Of a DNA stretch of 64,000 bases, positions 18,108-27,251 are shown piece by piece. Origin of the DNA: Micromonospora sonchi (lineage in GTDB: Bacteria > Actinomycetota > Actinomycetes > Mycobacteriales > Micromonosporaceae); the NCBI RefSeq assembly GCF_014646235.1, contig NZ_BMNB01000022.1, forward strand, positions 1 through 64,000, read 5' to 3'. The position numbers and the translations under genes were made by a program. Under the pieces are notes generated by a model, which worked only from the letters and a program-made list of their open reading frames with translations, searched no databases and had not been told where the DNA came from. Each line of letters opens with the position of its first letter. Position 1 is the first letter of the stretch.

Positions 18108-18880
18108 CGGTCGGCAGCGCATTCCGGTTCGTGGATCGCCGCGCGCTGGTGACCGGAGCCGGCCAGGGGATCGGACGGGCCATCGCCGAGCGGCTCGCCG
18201 CGGAGGGCGCACATGTCGTCGTTGCTGATGTCAACGAGGACCTGGCGCGCGAAGCGGCGACCGCTCTGCGGGCTGTCGGCGGCTCCGCGGAGTCCGCGAC
18301 GGTCGACGTCTCGGACGCGGCCTCGCTGGCCTCGCTCGGCGACCTGCTGGGTCAGGTCGATGTCGTCGTCGCCAACGCCGGTATCCAGACCTTCGGACCG
18401 CTACTGGAGTTGAGCGTCGAGGATTGGGACCGCGTGCTGGCGGTGAATGCCCGGGGTACGTTCCTGACCCTCCAACTCGCGGCGCGGCTCCTGCCGGACG
18501 GCGGCAGCGCCGTGACGGTGGCCTCGATCCAGGCAATGTTGCCGAACGTGATGTCGGCGAACTATGCGGCGTCGAAGGCAGCGGTCGTCAGTACGACCAA
18601 GACGTTCGCCGCTGAGCTGGCGCCACGGGGAATCCGGGTCAACGCGGTTGCCCCGGGCCGCATCGACACGCCGCTGGCCCAGCGGGCGAACGTCGAACTC
18701 GGCCGCATGGTCGACAAGGATCCGGCGCAGATGCTGGCCAACCGCGTTGCCACCATCCCGCTCGGCCGCACCGGCCGGGCCCAGGAGGTGGCGGCCGCGG
18801 CGGCGTTCCTCGCCTCCGACGACGCCTCCTACATCACGGGGGAGACGCTGAATGTCTGCGGCGGGGACGTGATGCTCTGA
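18104..18880 (+). CDS. SDR-family oxidoreductase
   Basis: 258 residues with the classical SDR set: TGAGQGIG (17-24) for NAD(P), VVANAGIQ, a Ser in the VASIQA strand and YAASK as the catalytic Tyr/Lys. The C-terminal YITGETLNVCGGD is typical. It is probably a 3-hydroxyacyl or sugar-acid dehydrogenase in the pathway. Translation is coupled to the ATPase gene upstream and, by overlap, to the crotonase relic downstream. Confidence 0.88.
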   Translation: MTVGSAFRFVDRRALVTGAGQGIGRAIAERLAAEGAHVVVADVNEDLAREAATALRAVGGSAESATVDVSDAASLASLGDLLGQVDVVVANAGIQTFGPLLELSVEDWDRVLAVNARGTFLTLQLAARLLPDGGSAVTVASIQAMLPNVMSANYAASKAAVVSTTKTFAAELAPRGIRVNAVAPGRIDTPLAQRANVELGRMVDKDPAQMLANRVATIPLGRTGRAQEVAAAAAFLASDDASYITGETLNVCGGDVML

Positions 18881-18999
18881 TGGGCGCCACCGCACCCGCG
18901 ACGGTCCGGCTCGACCGCTCCGGCCCCGTGTGGCTGGTGCAACTCGACAACCCGGCGTTCGATCTGCCGCTCAACGCGGGCCTGGTGAGTCGGTCATGA
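18880..18999 (+). pseudogene. Crotonase (enoyl-CoA hydratase/isomerase) N-terminal relic
   Basis: 39 codons. The product reads VRLDRSGPVWLVQLDNPAF, the first strands of a crotonase, and then jumps to a stop. Its ATG overlaps the SDR stop and its TGA overlaps the CoA-transferase ATG (ATGA at 18996-18999). An internal deletion therefore removed nearly the whole gene yet kept translational coupling on both sides. Confidence 0.6.
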
Positions 19000-20606
19000 C
19001 GCTCACCCTCAAGCCCGCTCCAGGGGACGGCTCTCGGCGCCCCGGGCTGGTGCTGACGCCCGAGGATGCGGTGGCGCTGGTCTCTCCGGGCGACACCCTC
19101 GCCGTGGGCGGCAGCGGTTCTCTCCTGCAGGTGCCCGAGACGCTGCTCGCTGCACTCGAGCAGCGCTGGGGCAAGGAGCAGGCGCCCAACGACCTGACCG
19201 TCGTGCACGTCATGGGGCTCGGCGACCACCAGGGCCGCGGAATCGACCACATCGCCATTCCTGGCTTGGTGCGCAGGTTCGTCGGTTCGCACTTTGTCCT
19301 CTCGCCCCGCCAGCAACGGGCGATCGCCGACAACCAGGTCGAGGCGATCGGGTTGCCGGCCGGCACCATCTCGCTGCTGTACCGGGAGATCGCCGGCGGA
19401 CGACCGGGGCTTTTCACGGATATCGGCCTGGGAACGTTTGTCGACCCCCGTCAGGAGTGGGGGCGGATGAACGACCGTACTCGTGAAGGTCTCAGTGAGC
19501 TGATCACCCTCGCGGGCCGCGAGTGGCTCTTCTACCCCCGTTTCAACGTTCACTTCGGGCTGCTGCGCGCCTCGGTGGCCGATGCCCACGGCAACCTGGC
19601 AATGGACGACGAGGCCGCCTTCAGCGACAACCTCGCCATCGCTCAGGCTGTCCACAACAGCGGCGGCACGGTGGTCGCCGAGGTGAAGCGGATCGTCCCC
19701 GCCGGGGAGCTTCCCGCCGGGCGGATCAAGGTACCCGGAGCACTCGTGGATCACGTCGTGATCACCGACTGGCCGAATCAGACCCCCATCACCCGCAGCG
19801 ACCCCCGGCGAACTGGAGTGCAGCCGAACCGGCCCACGGCCATCACCCCGCTGCCCTTCGACCACCGGAAGGTGGTGGCGCGTCGAGCCGCGCAGGAGAT
19901 CCACGAAGACGATCTCGCCAATCTCGGTGTCGGGATGGCGAACGGCATCTCATACGTGGCACTCGAGGAGGGCTTCCTCGACCGATTCACCCTCAGCATC
20001 GAGCAGGGTGTGTTCGGCGGCCTGCCCGGCGTGGGCCTGGACTCGGGAACTGCCATCAACCCGACGGCGATCGTGGACATGTCGAGCCAGTTCGACCTGT
20101 ACGACGGCGGCGCCCTGGACTTCGCGGGCCTGGCGTTCGCCGAGTTCGATGCCGAAGGCAACGTCAACGTGGCGGGCGTGGACGGAACGCCGATTGGCCC
20201 CGGTGGTTTCATCGACATCAGTCAGAAGGCCAAGACCGTCGTGTTCTGCGGCACCTTCCGCGGTGGTGACCTTGACGTGCGGGTCGGGGAGGGCCGCCTC
20301 GAGATCGTACGAGACGGCCGCTACGGCAAGCTGGTCGATCGAGTCCAGCGCATCGCCTTCGACGGGAGACGAGCGCGTCGCGCGGGACAACGGGTTCTCT
20401 ACGTCACCGAGCGGGCGGTGTTCCGGCTCGGCGCTGACGGCGTCGAACTGATCGAGATCGCGCCCGGAGTCGACCTGCAGCGCGACGTCCTTGCACGCAT
20501 GGGCTTCACCCCCATCATCCGCGAGCCACTTCGGGAAATGGACGGGCGACTGTTCCATCCGGAGCCGGCGGGGCTGCGTTGCCTGCCTCCGCGCCGCCTC
20601 GGATGA
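18996..20606 (+). CDS. Family I CoA-transferase (acetate/3-oxoacid CoA-transferase type, fused subunits)
   Basis: 536 residues, fusing the alpha-like (N-terminal) and beta-like (C-terminal) halves. The GGSGSLLQVPE loop lies near residue 40. The catalytic Glu is expected in LSIEQGVFGG in the second half, where family I enzymes form a gamma-glutamyl-CoA thioester. It transfers CoA between short acyl donors and an acid substrate. It is coupled to the crotonase relic and followed 46 nt later by a family III CoA-transferase, so two acids may need activation. Confidence 0.85.
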   Translation: MTLTLKPAPGDGSRRPGLVLTPEDAVALVSPGDTLAVGGSGSLLQVPETLLAALEQRWGKEQAPNDLTVVHVMGLGDHQGRGIDHIAIPGLVRRFVGSHFVLSPRQQRAIADNQVEAIGLPAGTISLLYREIAGGRPGLFTDIGLGTFVDPRQEWGRMNDRTREGLSELITLAGREWLFYPRFNVHFGLLRASVADAHGNLAMDDEAAFSDNLAIAQAVHNSGGTVVAEVKRIVPAGELPAGRIKVPGALVDHVVITDWPNQTPITRSDPRRTGVQPNRPTAITPLPFDHRKVVARRAAQEIHEDDLANLGVGMANGISYVALEEGFLDRFTLSIEQGVFGGLPGVGLDSGTAINPTAIVDMSSQFDLYDGGALDFAGLAFAEFDAEGNVNVAGVDGTPIGPGGFIDISQKAKTVVFCGTFRGGDLDVRVGEGRLEIVRDGRYGKLVDRVQRIAFDGRRARRAGQRVLYVTERAVFRLGADGVELIEIAPGVDLQRDVLARMGFTPIIREPLREMDGRLFHPEPAGLRCLPPRRLG

Positions 20607-20652
20607 CCCGCTGTCCTTCCCCGGCCTCAGACACAGAAAGGTTGATCTCATC

Positions 20653-21909
20653 GTGACCGACGCGTTCGAGGGAATTCGCATCCTCGACTTCACCCAGCTC
20701 GAACAGGGCCCGTCCGCGACCCAGATGCTCGCCGACTTCGGAGCCGACGTCATCAAGGTCGAGCGCATCGACGTGGGTGAGATCGGGCGCAATCAGGCCC
20801 CGTTCCTGGGCGATGGATACAGCCCGCACTGGTCCGCGACGAACCGGAACAAGCGGAGCATCAGCGTCGACGTGAAGTCGGCCGAGGGCCGCAAGCTCAT
20901 CCTGGACCTGGCCAAGAACGCCGACATCGTGGCGAGCAACTTCCGGCCGGGTGTCATGGACCGCCTCGGGCTGGGCTACGACGCCTTGTCAGCTGTCAAT
21001 CCACGCATCATCGTCGCGTACGCCTCGGGGTACGGCCTCAGTGGGCCGTACACCCACCGGCGTGGACAGGACCTGGCGGCGCAGGCCATCAGTGGGCTGA
21101 TGGCCTTGTCCGGCACCGAGGAAACCGGCCCGATGCCGACCGGCACATTCATCATCGACTACGTCGCCTCCATGCAGTTCGCCCTGGGCATGATGGCCGC
21201 GCTGGCGGCCAGGCAACGCACGGGCCGCGGGCAGGTCGTGGACTCGAACCTGATGAACGCCGCGATCACGACGCATCTGCAAGAGGGCACCACGTTCCTG
21301 AGCACCGGCCAGCGTTACCCCCGCCCGCTGGCCAACATCGCCCACGCACACAACACGGCGCTCTACGGCTACTACAAGGCCGCCGACAATCTGTGGTTCA
21401 CGCTCATCGGTGAGTACTACGTCGACGAGCAGTGGCGCAGGGCCGCACGCGCCTGCGGCCTGACCCCGGAGCAGATCGACGACCCTCGCTTCCAGAGCAT
21501 CGAGGGGCTGACCGAACACGTCCGCGAGACCCGCGACCTGCTGGCGGACGCGATCGCGCGCTTCCCACGCGACGAGATCATGGCTCGGTTCGAGGCGGAG
21601 GACATTCTCGTAGCGCCCGTCCACGACTATGACGCCGTCTTCGACGACCCGCAGGTCCGGCACAACAACCTCGTACTCGAGGCGGAGGTCGACGGAATCG
21701 GACCGGTACGTTTCGTCGGCATGCCGGTCTCGCTCTCCGAGACCCCGGCCCGCCTGCGCATGGTGCCCCCCAAGGTGGGCCAGCACAACGACGAGGTCCT
21801 CCGTGCGGCCGGGCTCAGCCCCGACGAGATCGCCAACCTGAAGTCAGTCGGAGTCATCGGCTCTGAGTCGGATCGCGAGGCGGCGGGCGGGCGGCCAGCC
21901 TGGTCCTGA
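20653..21909 (+). CDS. Family III CoA-transferase (CaiB/BaiF)
   Basis: 418 residues from GTG 20653, with AGAAAGG about 10 nt upstream. The N-terminus GIRILDFTQLEQGPSATQML and the following FGADVIKVE are typical of CaiB/BaiF. The catalytic Asp is expected in the GQDLAAQAISG region (about 133-143). It activates a carboxylic acid by CoA transfer from another acyl-CoA. Together with the family I enzyme, it implies that the imported compound or its product is handled as a CoA thioester. Confidence 0.87.
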   Translation: MTDAFEGIRILDFTQLEQGPSATQMLADFGADVIKVERIDVGEIGRNQAPFLGDGYSPHWSATNRNKRSISVDVKSAEGRKLILDLAKNADIVASNFRPGVMDRLGLGYDALSAVNPRIIVAYASGYGLSGPYTHRRGQDLAAQAISGLMALSGTEETGPMPTGTFIIDYVASMQFALGMMAALAARQRTGRGQVVDSNLMNAAITTHLQEGTTFLSTGQRYPRPLANIAHAHNTALYGYYKAADNLWFTLIGEYYVDEQWRRAARACGLTPEQIDDPRFQSIEGLTEHVRETRDLLADAIARFPRDEIMARFEAEDILVAPVHDYDAVFDDPQVRHNNLVLEAEVDGIGPVRFVGMPVSLSETPARLRMVPPKVGQHNDEVLRAAGLSPDEIANLKSVGVIGSESDREAAGGRPAWS

Positions 21910-21949
21910 CTGCCGACCCCCTACCAACGCTTCGATCGAGGAGAAATTC

Positions 21950-23125
21950 GTGGACAAGCTCACGACCGCCAAGCTCACCATCCCCACCGCTGACGGCGGA
22001 ACCACAGTGCATGTCATGCACGAACCGGTCGACTACCCGCGCCATCAGGGGCCCTTCAGGTCCCGAACCGTGCTCGCCGCGGCACACGTCGTCGTGGACG
22101 CCCGTGCTGACTACACCCCAGGGGAGCAGCCTCCCATCGACTGGGAGGCCACGATTGCGTTTCGCAAGCACCTGTTCAGCTACGGAGTGGGCATCGCCGA
22201 AGCCATGGACACCTCCGAGCGTGGTCCCGGCGGCCTCCAGTGGGGACAGGCCAAGGAGTTGATCCGGCTGGGCGTGGCCGCCGCGCGGGAAGAAGGCGCC
22301 GCGGTCGTGGCCGGCGCTGGCACCGACCAGATCACGTCCCGCGACCCCAGTCTGGGCGAGGTCGTCGACGCGTATCTCGAGCAACTCGACTGGGTCCAGG
22401 CCCAAGGGAGCGCTGCGGTGATCCGCGCCAGCCACGCCCTTGTCGCTGCCGCCCGCAACGAGGATGACTACCTCAAGGTCTACGGCCAGGTCCTCGCCCA
22501 GGTGGACAAGCCCGCCATCGTGCACTGGCTCGGAACCGGATTCGATCCCTCGCTCGCCGGATACTGGGGGCACGCCGACCCCAGGGAGGCGATGAATGTC
22601 GTCGTCCGCATGGCTGAGGAGAACTCGGCGCGCCTCGACGGGATCAAGTTCAGCTTGCTGGACGAGGAGCTCGAAAGGGAGTTCCGCCGGCGCCTGCCGG
22701 AAGGCGTGAAGGTCTACACCGGCGACGACTACGGGTACACCAACCTCCTGCTGGGCGACGGTGAGCACCACAGCCACGGACTGCTCGGTGTGCTCGACCC
22801 CATCGCCCCGGTCGCGTCCCTTGGTTTCTCCGCGCTCGACAAGGGCGACGAGGCGGGCTTCGTCGAGGCCATGAACTCCTCGATCCCCCTCGCGGTCAAG
22901 ATGTTCGAGGCACCGGCCGACCGCTACAAGGTCGGTACCGTGTTCATCGCCTGGCTGTCCGGGCACCAGAACCACTTCCGGATGGTCACCGGTCGGGAAG
23001 GTTTCCGCTCGCTGCAGCACCTCACTGATCTCTTCGTTCTCGCTGACGAGATCGGCCTGTTTCCCGATCCCGCACTGGCGGCGCACCGTATGCGGCTGCT
23101 TCTGGCTGCGAGTGGCGTCGAATGA
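21950..23125 (+). CDS. DUF993 family TIM-barrel protein
   Basis: 391 residues from GTG 21950 (GAGGAGA upstream). It has a DapA-like arrangement: YGVGIAEAMDTSERGPGGL, VVAGAGTDQI, YGQVLAQVDKPAIVHWLG and LDGIKFSLLD. The Lys in DGIKFS stands where class I aldolases of the dihydrodipicolinate synthase superfamily have their Schiff-base Lys, but that role is an inference. The stop overlaps the kinase start by ATGA. Perhaps the aldolase or retro-aldolase of the pathway. Confidence 0.75.
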   Translation: MDKLTTAKLTIPTADGGTTVHVMHEPVDYPRHQGPFRSRTVLAAAHVVVDARADYTPGEQPPIDWEATIAFRKHLFSYGVGIAEAMDTSERGPGGLQWGQAKELIRLGVAAAREEGAAVVAGAGTDQITSRDPSLGEVVDAYLEQLDWVQAQGSAAVIRASHALVAAARNEDDYLKVYGQVLAQVDKPAIVHWLGTGFDPSLAGYWGHADPREAMNVVVRMAEENSARLDGIKFSLLDEELEREFRRRLPEGVKVYTGDDYGYTNLLLGDGEHHSHGLLGVLDPIAPVASLGFSALDKGDEAGFVEAMNSSIPLAVKMFEAPADRYKVGTVFIAWLSGHQNHFRMVTGREGFRSLQHLTDLFVLADEIGLFPDPALAAHRMRLLLAASGVE

Positions 23126-24588
23126 CGGCGTCCCGCGATCAGCTCATCTCTCCACGCGACGCGAACTGGGCCGAGGCGCTGCCCCAGGCTCGCGGCGTCA
23201 CCGTAGCCGAGATCCGCGCCCGTCTCAGCGGGGCACGCCGGCTCGTCGTGCTCGATGACGACCCGACCGGCACGCAGACCGTCCGGGACGTCCCCGTGCT
23301 CACGCGCTGGGACGTCGAGGATGTGCGGTGGGCGCTGCGCCAGGGAACACCCGGCTTCTACGTGCTCACCAACACCCGAAGCCTCTCCCCGGCAGCGGCG
23401 GCCGAACGCAACCGGGACGTGGCCCGGGCGTGCCTGGAGGCGGCTCGACTCGAAGACGTGCAGCTCACGTTCGCGAGCCGGGGCGACTCCACGTTGCGAG
23501 GACATTTTCCCCTCGAAACGGATGTGCTGGCCGAGGTCCTCGCGGAACACGGCCAACCCACGCACGCGGTGCTCCTCGCGCCGGCGTACATCGATGCCGG
23601 ACGCGTCACCGTGGGTGGAGTCCACTGGGCGGCAGGGCCGGCCGGTCTCGCGCCCATCGCCGACGGCGAGTACGCGCGCGACGCGACGTTCGGCTACCAC
23701 TCATCACGCCTCGCAGAGTGGGTCGAAGAGAAGAGCGGTGGCCGTCTCCGTGCTGACCAGGTGGCCGAGGTCCACCTCACGGACATCCGGGCCGCTGGCG
23801 GCGGGGCGTTGCGCGCCGTCCTGTCCGCAGCGCAGGACGGCCAGGTCGTGGCGATCGACGCGGCCACCGACGACGATCTGCGCTCGGCGGTGTTGGACAT
23901 CATCGCCGCCGAACGTGCCGGAGTCGGCATCGTCCAACGGGTCGGGCCGTCGTTCGTACGCGCACGACTCGGGCAGGAGGACGGCTCACGCATCGACGAC
24001 GAGCGCCTCGCCCAACTGGTTGATCCCGACGCACACGGCCTGGTCGTCGTCGGTTCGCACGTGGGTCTGACCACGCGGCAGCTCGACGTGTTGCGACAGC
24101 GTCGTTCCCCTACCGAACTCGAACTCGACGTCGCAAAGGTGATGGATCCGGCGGACCGGGCCTCGCACGTCGAGCAGTTGGTGCGGCAGGCGGTAACAGC
24201 ATTGGCGGACAACCTGGTGGTGCTGCGCACATCACGTCAACTCGTCACCGGGATCGATGCCAACGGGAGCCTCGATATCGCTCGGACGGTGAGTTCGGCG
24301 CTGGTGGACGCGACCGCCCGGATCGTCGGACAACGCCGTCCGTCCTTTGTCCTCGCCAAGGGGGGCATCACGTCGTCCGACGTGGCAACCGAGGCTCTTC
24401 GCATGGACCGGGCCTGGATCAGGGGACCGATTCTCGACGGCATCGTGTCGTTGTGGGAGGCGGCCAGCGGCTTTGCCGCCGACCTGCCCTACGTGGTGTT
24501 CGCCGGCAACGTCGGCGATGACACCTCGCTGGCTGATGTCGTCGAGCGGCTGGAAGAGGCATCTGGTAGATCGGAGAAACCGGCATGA
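23122..24588 (+). CDS. Four-carbon acid-sugar kinase family protein (DUF1537, OtnK/DenK-like)
   Basis: 488 residues. The N-terminal substrate-binding domain has VVLDDDPTGTQTVRDVPVL, and the C-terminal nucleotide-binding domain has FVLAKGGITSSDVATEAL. Both are family hallmarks. Characterised members phosphorylate 3-oxo-tetronates or related C4 acid sugars. The neighbours DUF993 and a DenD-like dehydrogenase fit a tetronate-type route. Coupled by overlaps on both sides. Confidence 0.85.
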   Translation: MTASRDQLISPRDANWAEALPQARGVTVAEIRARLSGARRLVVLDDDPTGTQTVRDVPVLTRWDVEDVRWALRQGTPGFYVLTNTRSLSPAAAAERNRDVARACLEAARLEDVQLTFASRGDSTLRGHFPLETDVLAEVLAEHGQPTHAVLLAPAYIDAGRVTVGGVHWAAGPAGLAPIADGEYARDATFGYHSSRLAEWVEEKSGGRLRADQVAEVHLTDIRAAGGGALRAVLSAAQDGQVVAIDAATDDDLRSAVLDIIAAERAGVGIVQRVGPSFVRARLGQEDGSRIDDERLAQLVDPDAHGLVVVGSHVGLTTRQLDVLRQRRSPTELELDVAKVMDPADRASHVEQLVRQAVTALADNLVVLRTSRQLVTGIDANGSLDIARTVSSALVDATARIVGQRRPSFVLAKGGITSSDVATEALRMDRAWIRGPILDGIVSLWEAASGFAADLPYVVFAGNVGDDTSLADVVERLEEASGRSEKPA

Positions 24589-25598
24589 GAGTGATGATCA
24601 CGGGGGGAGCCGGATTCCTCGGCACCCTGTTGGCGCGCCGTCTCCTCGCTGGGGAGGTCGGCGTCGGCGGCGCCGCACCGCGTCGAGTCAAGGAGCTTGT
24701 GCTAGTCGATCTGGTAGCACCCCAACCGGATCTCCTCGCAGACCCACGAGTGACGCCAATGACCGGTGCGATGGAGGCGCAATTGCCCACCGTGGGCACA
24801 GCCGACCTCGTGTTCCACCTCGCAGGGGTCGTCAGTGGTGCCGCCGAGGCCGACTTCGACCTCGGCATGGCCACGAACGTGGACGGCACCCGCGCCCTCT
24901 TCGAATGGGCTCGCCGGCTTCCTGCGCCTCCGGTACTGGTCTTCTCAAGCTCGCTGGCGGTTTTCGGCACCAACTCCGCTGGCGAGGCAGTCGAGACCGT
25001 GCGGGACGACACCCTGCCGACGCCGCAATCCAGCTACGGGGCACAGAAGTTCATCGGCGAGCAACTTCTCGCCGACTACACCCGCAAGGGTTTCGTCCGC
25101 GGACGGAGTGTCCGCTTGATGACCGTTTCCGTGCGGCCGGGCAAGCCGAACGCGGCAGCATCGAGCTTCCTTTCCGGGATCATTCGAGAGCCGATCGCGG
25201 GGCAGCGCGCCAACTGTCCGGTGCCCCCCGACACCGCCATCGCCCTTTCCTCGCCGAGCCGCACGATCGACGGACTGATCCGAGCCGCTGAGGTCGACGA
25301 CGTGACCTGGGGTAGCCGTACCGCGCTGAACCTCCCCGCGCTCACGACCACGCCCGGCGACATGGTGGAAGCGTTGGAACGCGTGGCCGGTGCCGGCACG
25401 AGCGGCCTGATCGACTGGACCGAGGACCCCGCGGTCTTCGCCATCGTCGGCAGATGGCCCGCGCGTTTCATCACGAAACGCGCGGAATCGCTAGGCCTGC
25501 TGCCCCCGCCCGACTTCGACGCGCTCATCCGCGAGTACCTCTCGACCATCGCTGGCAGTAGCGCTGACCCGGCGCGGATCGGTGAGCCTGACGCCTGA
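24585..25598 (+). CDS. NAD-dependent epimerase/dehydratase family protein, D-erythronate dehydrogenase (DenD)-like
   Basis: 337 residues. The extended-SDR nucleotide site is MITGGAGFLGTLLARRL, the active-site region has SSYGAQKFIGEQ (Tyr-x3-Lys), and the downstream part has VRLMTVSVRPGKPN, as in DenD/LtnD-like enzymes that oxidise tetronates. Last gene of the operon; ATGA overlap with the kinase. Together with the kinase it suggests oxidation then phosphorylation of a C4 acid. Confidence 0.8.
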   Translation: MRVMITGGAGFLGTLLARRLLAGEVGVGGAAPRRVKELVLVDLVAPQPDLLADPRVTPMTGAMEAQLPTVGTADLVFHLAGVVSGAAEADFDLGMATNVDGTRALFEWARRLPAPPVLVFSSSLAVFGTNSAGEAVETVRDDTLPTPQSSYGAQKFIGEQLLADYTRKGFVRGRSVRLMTVSVRPGKPNAAASSFLSGIIREPIAGQRANCPVPPDTAIALSSPSRTIDGLIRAAEVDDVTWGSRTALNLPALTTTPGDMVEALERVAGAGTSGLIDWTEDPAVFAIVGRWPARFITKRAESLGLLPPPDFDALIREYLSTIAGSSADPARIGEPDA

Positions 25599-26114
25599 AG
25601 CTGACCGGCCCCAGGCCCCGGCATCCCGCAAGTACCGCCAGGCGGCCGGTGAGATTCTGTTCGCACACGGGGTGCAGGGGCGAACGGTGACCATGACCGC
25701 GGCGCGGCTGGCCTCAGGGCCGAGCGATGCGGAAGGAGACCTGGCCAGCCTGCCGACCCGGGGTTGGCCGTCGCCACGAGCGTGCGTGGGCGCACCCACG
25801 CAGGGTCGTACCGTGCTGGCCGCTCTGCGCGAGGCCAGTCTGTGCGCGTACCGCCTCGGTCACCCGTACGCGGGCACCTGGCTGGCGTGCGGGGAGCGGT
25901 GGTCGTGAGGATGCTGATTTCACAGTGACATGAATATGTCAGGGTGACATGACGCCTGTTCGGGATGTGCCTCTGGCCGGGCCACCCGGCGTACGGCCGC
26001 GAGGGCAGCCGCACCGAGGGCTACGCGGGCCAATCCGATCTGCCCGATTCGTCCGGATAGGCGATTAGACTGCGATCGTCTGGCGGTACTCCGAACAAGC
26101 CCTGAGAGGAGCTC
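25599..26114. other. Intergenic region with no intact gene
   Basis: A plus-strand frame to 25908 ends LREASLCAYRLGHPYAGTWL, which faintly recalls the Clp N-terminal repeat (LGHPYVGTEH) but is followed by unrelated residues; at most a relic. The region also holds the palindrome at 25926-25941, and ahead of the lasso leader a possible -10 (TAGACT near 26065) with GAGAGGAG before the ATG at 26115. Confidence 0.3.
25926..25950. promoter_or_regulatory. Palindromic operator-like site with extra half-site
   Basis: TGACATGAATATGTCA (25926-25941) is TGACAT-N4-ATGTCA, and TGACAT is repeated at 25945-25950. Such symmetry suggests a dimeric regulator. It lies about 165 bp upstream of the lasso precursor relic; no cognate regulator is next to it. 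Confidence 0.35.
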
Positions 26115-26303
26115 ATGGAAAGCAGGCGGTCGCAAAGGGAGACGGGCAAGGCTGACGCGAAGAGCGGGTATCAGCCGCCGCAACTCAAACGGCTCGGCAC
26201 CCTCGCCGAGTTGATCAAGGGCGGCACGATCGGCGTCGGCGATGGCGGGCCATCGCGGTCCGCGCCGCCCGTCAGGAAGGACTGCCGCCGCCGATTCCGG
26301 TGA
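26115..26303 (+). pseudogene. Lasso-peptide precursor, leader fused to foreign tail
   Basis: The leader has the actinobacterial lasso pattern YQPPQLKRLGTLAELIKGG (YxxPxLxxLG, with the penultimate leader Thr replaced by Lys), and the core would start GTIGVGDGG. After SRS the frame becomes APPVRKDCRRRFR, which is the cyclase gene read out of frame, so the original core C-terminus is missing. SD GAGAGGAG lies 5 nt before the ATG. A deletion joined this gene to the middle of the asparagine-synthetase-like gene. Confidence 0.6.
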
Positions 26304-27246
26304 CCTGGCGTTTCACCGGAGCACTTCGGGCCGACGAATCAGGTTGGCAGGATGAGGTGATCCGCGCACTAGGCCTGGCGGAGCACTGGCACATCCTGCC
26401 GGCCGGTGACGACCTCGACCTCGTCGGTCCGGTGGCTGGCCGCCTACTGCACCGGTACGGCGTGCTGCATCCCAGCAACCTCCATTTTCACCTGCCGATC
26501 ATCGAGCTGGCCGCAGGCGGTGCTCTGCTCACCGGCGTCGGGGGTGACCAGATGCTGGCCGGCTGGCACCTCCCGCGCGCACGATCCGGTCCCGGCTGCG
26601 GCGGAGTCTGACCCCACTCGTCCGGGCGGTACTGCCACCACCTCGGCAACTAGCCCTGGCCGCATTTGCCTGGATGCGGCCTGCCGTCGCCATCAACGCC
26701 TATCGGTCGTACGCGGCGGAGCAACGCGCCGAGCCGGACCGACTGGGCCACCGGATTCGCTGGCACCTGAGCCGGCGGGAGCTGAACCTGGCCCGCGCGA
26801 GCCTCGCGGCGGTCGCCGCCGACCACCACGTGCGCGTGATCAATCCGTTGCTCGACGGCAGGTTCCTGACCGCGCTGACCGCCACGGCCGGGCACCTGCA
26901 GGCGACGAACCGGGCCGAGTTGCTGGCCCGGATCGCCGGCGACGACCTACCCGCTGTGGTGACCGCGCCCCGCCGCAAGGCCGTGTTCCTGGAGGTCTTT
27001 CTCCGCGGGCATACCCGGGAATTCGTCACCGGCAGGGACGGCTCGGGAGTGGACACCGATCTGGTCGATCCCCTGGCGTCGCGCCAGGCATGGTCGCGAT
27101 GGCCGGTGCCGCGGCGCACTGCGGCCCTGGCGCAGCATCTGTGGCTGGCGATACGATCAACACCGATGGCCGGCCCACCCTCGGGACCGGCGGATGGCCC
27201 GACAACGGCGGAGGCGAGGCGCAACAAGCTGTTGCGCCGGAGTTGA
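26240..27246 (+). pseudogene. Lasso cyclase (asparagine synthetase-like), truncated and frameshifted
   Basis: From about 26240 the frame reads IAVRAARQEGLPPPIPVTWR, then RFTGALRADESG, LHFHLPII and LLTGVGGDQML, matching the part of a lasso cyclase after the ATP-binding SGGxDS loop. The N-terminal glutaminase-like domain and the SGGxDS motif are absent. Near 26575 the frame shifts: the match continues RTIRSRLRRSL... and ends NKLLRRS at 27246. A deletion plus a frameshift show that this cyclase is dead. Confidence 0.65.
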
Positions 27247-27251
27247 TCCGG

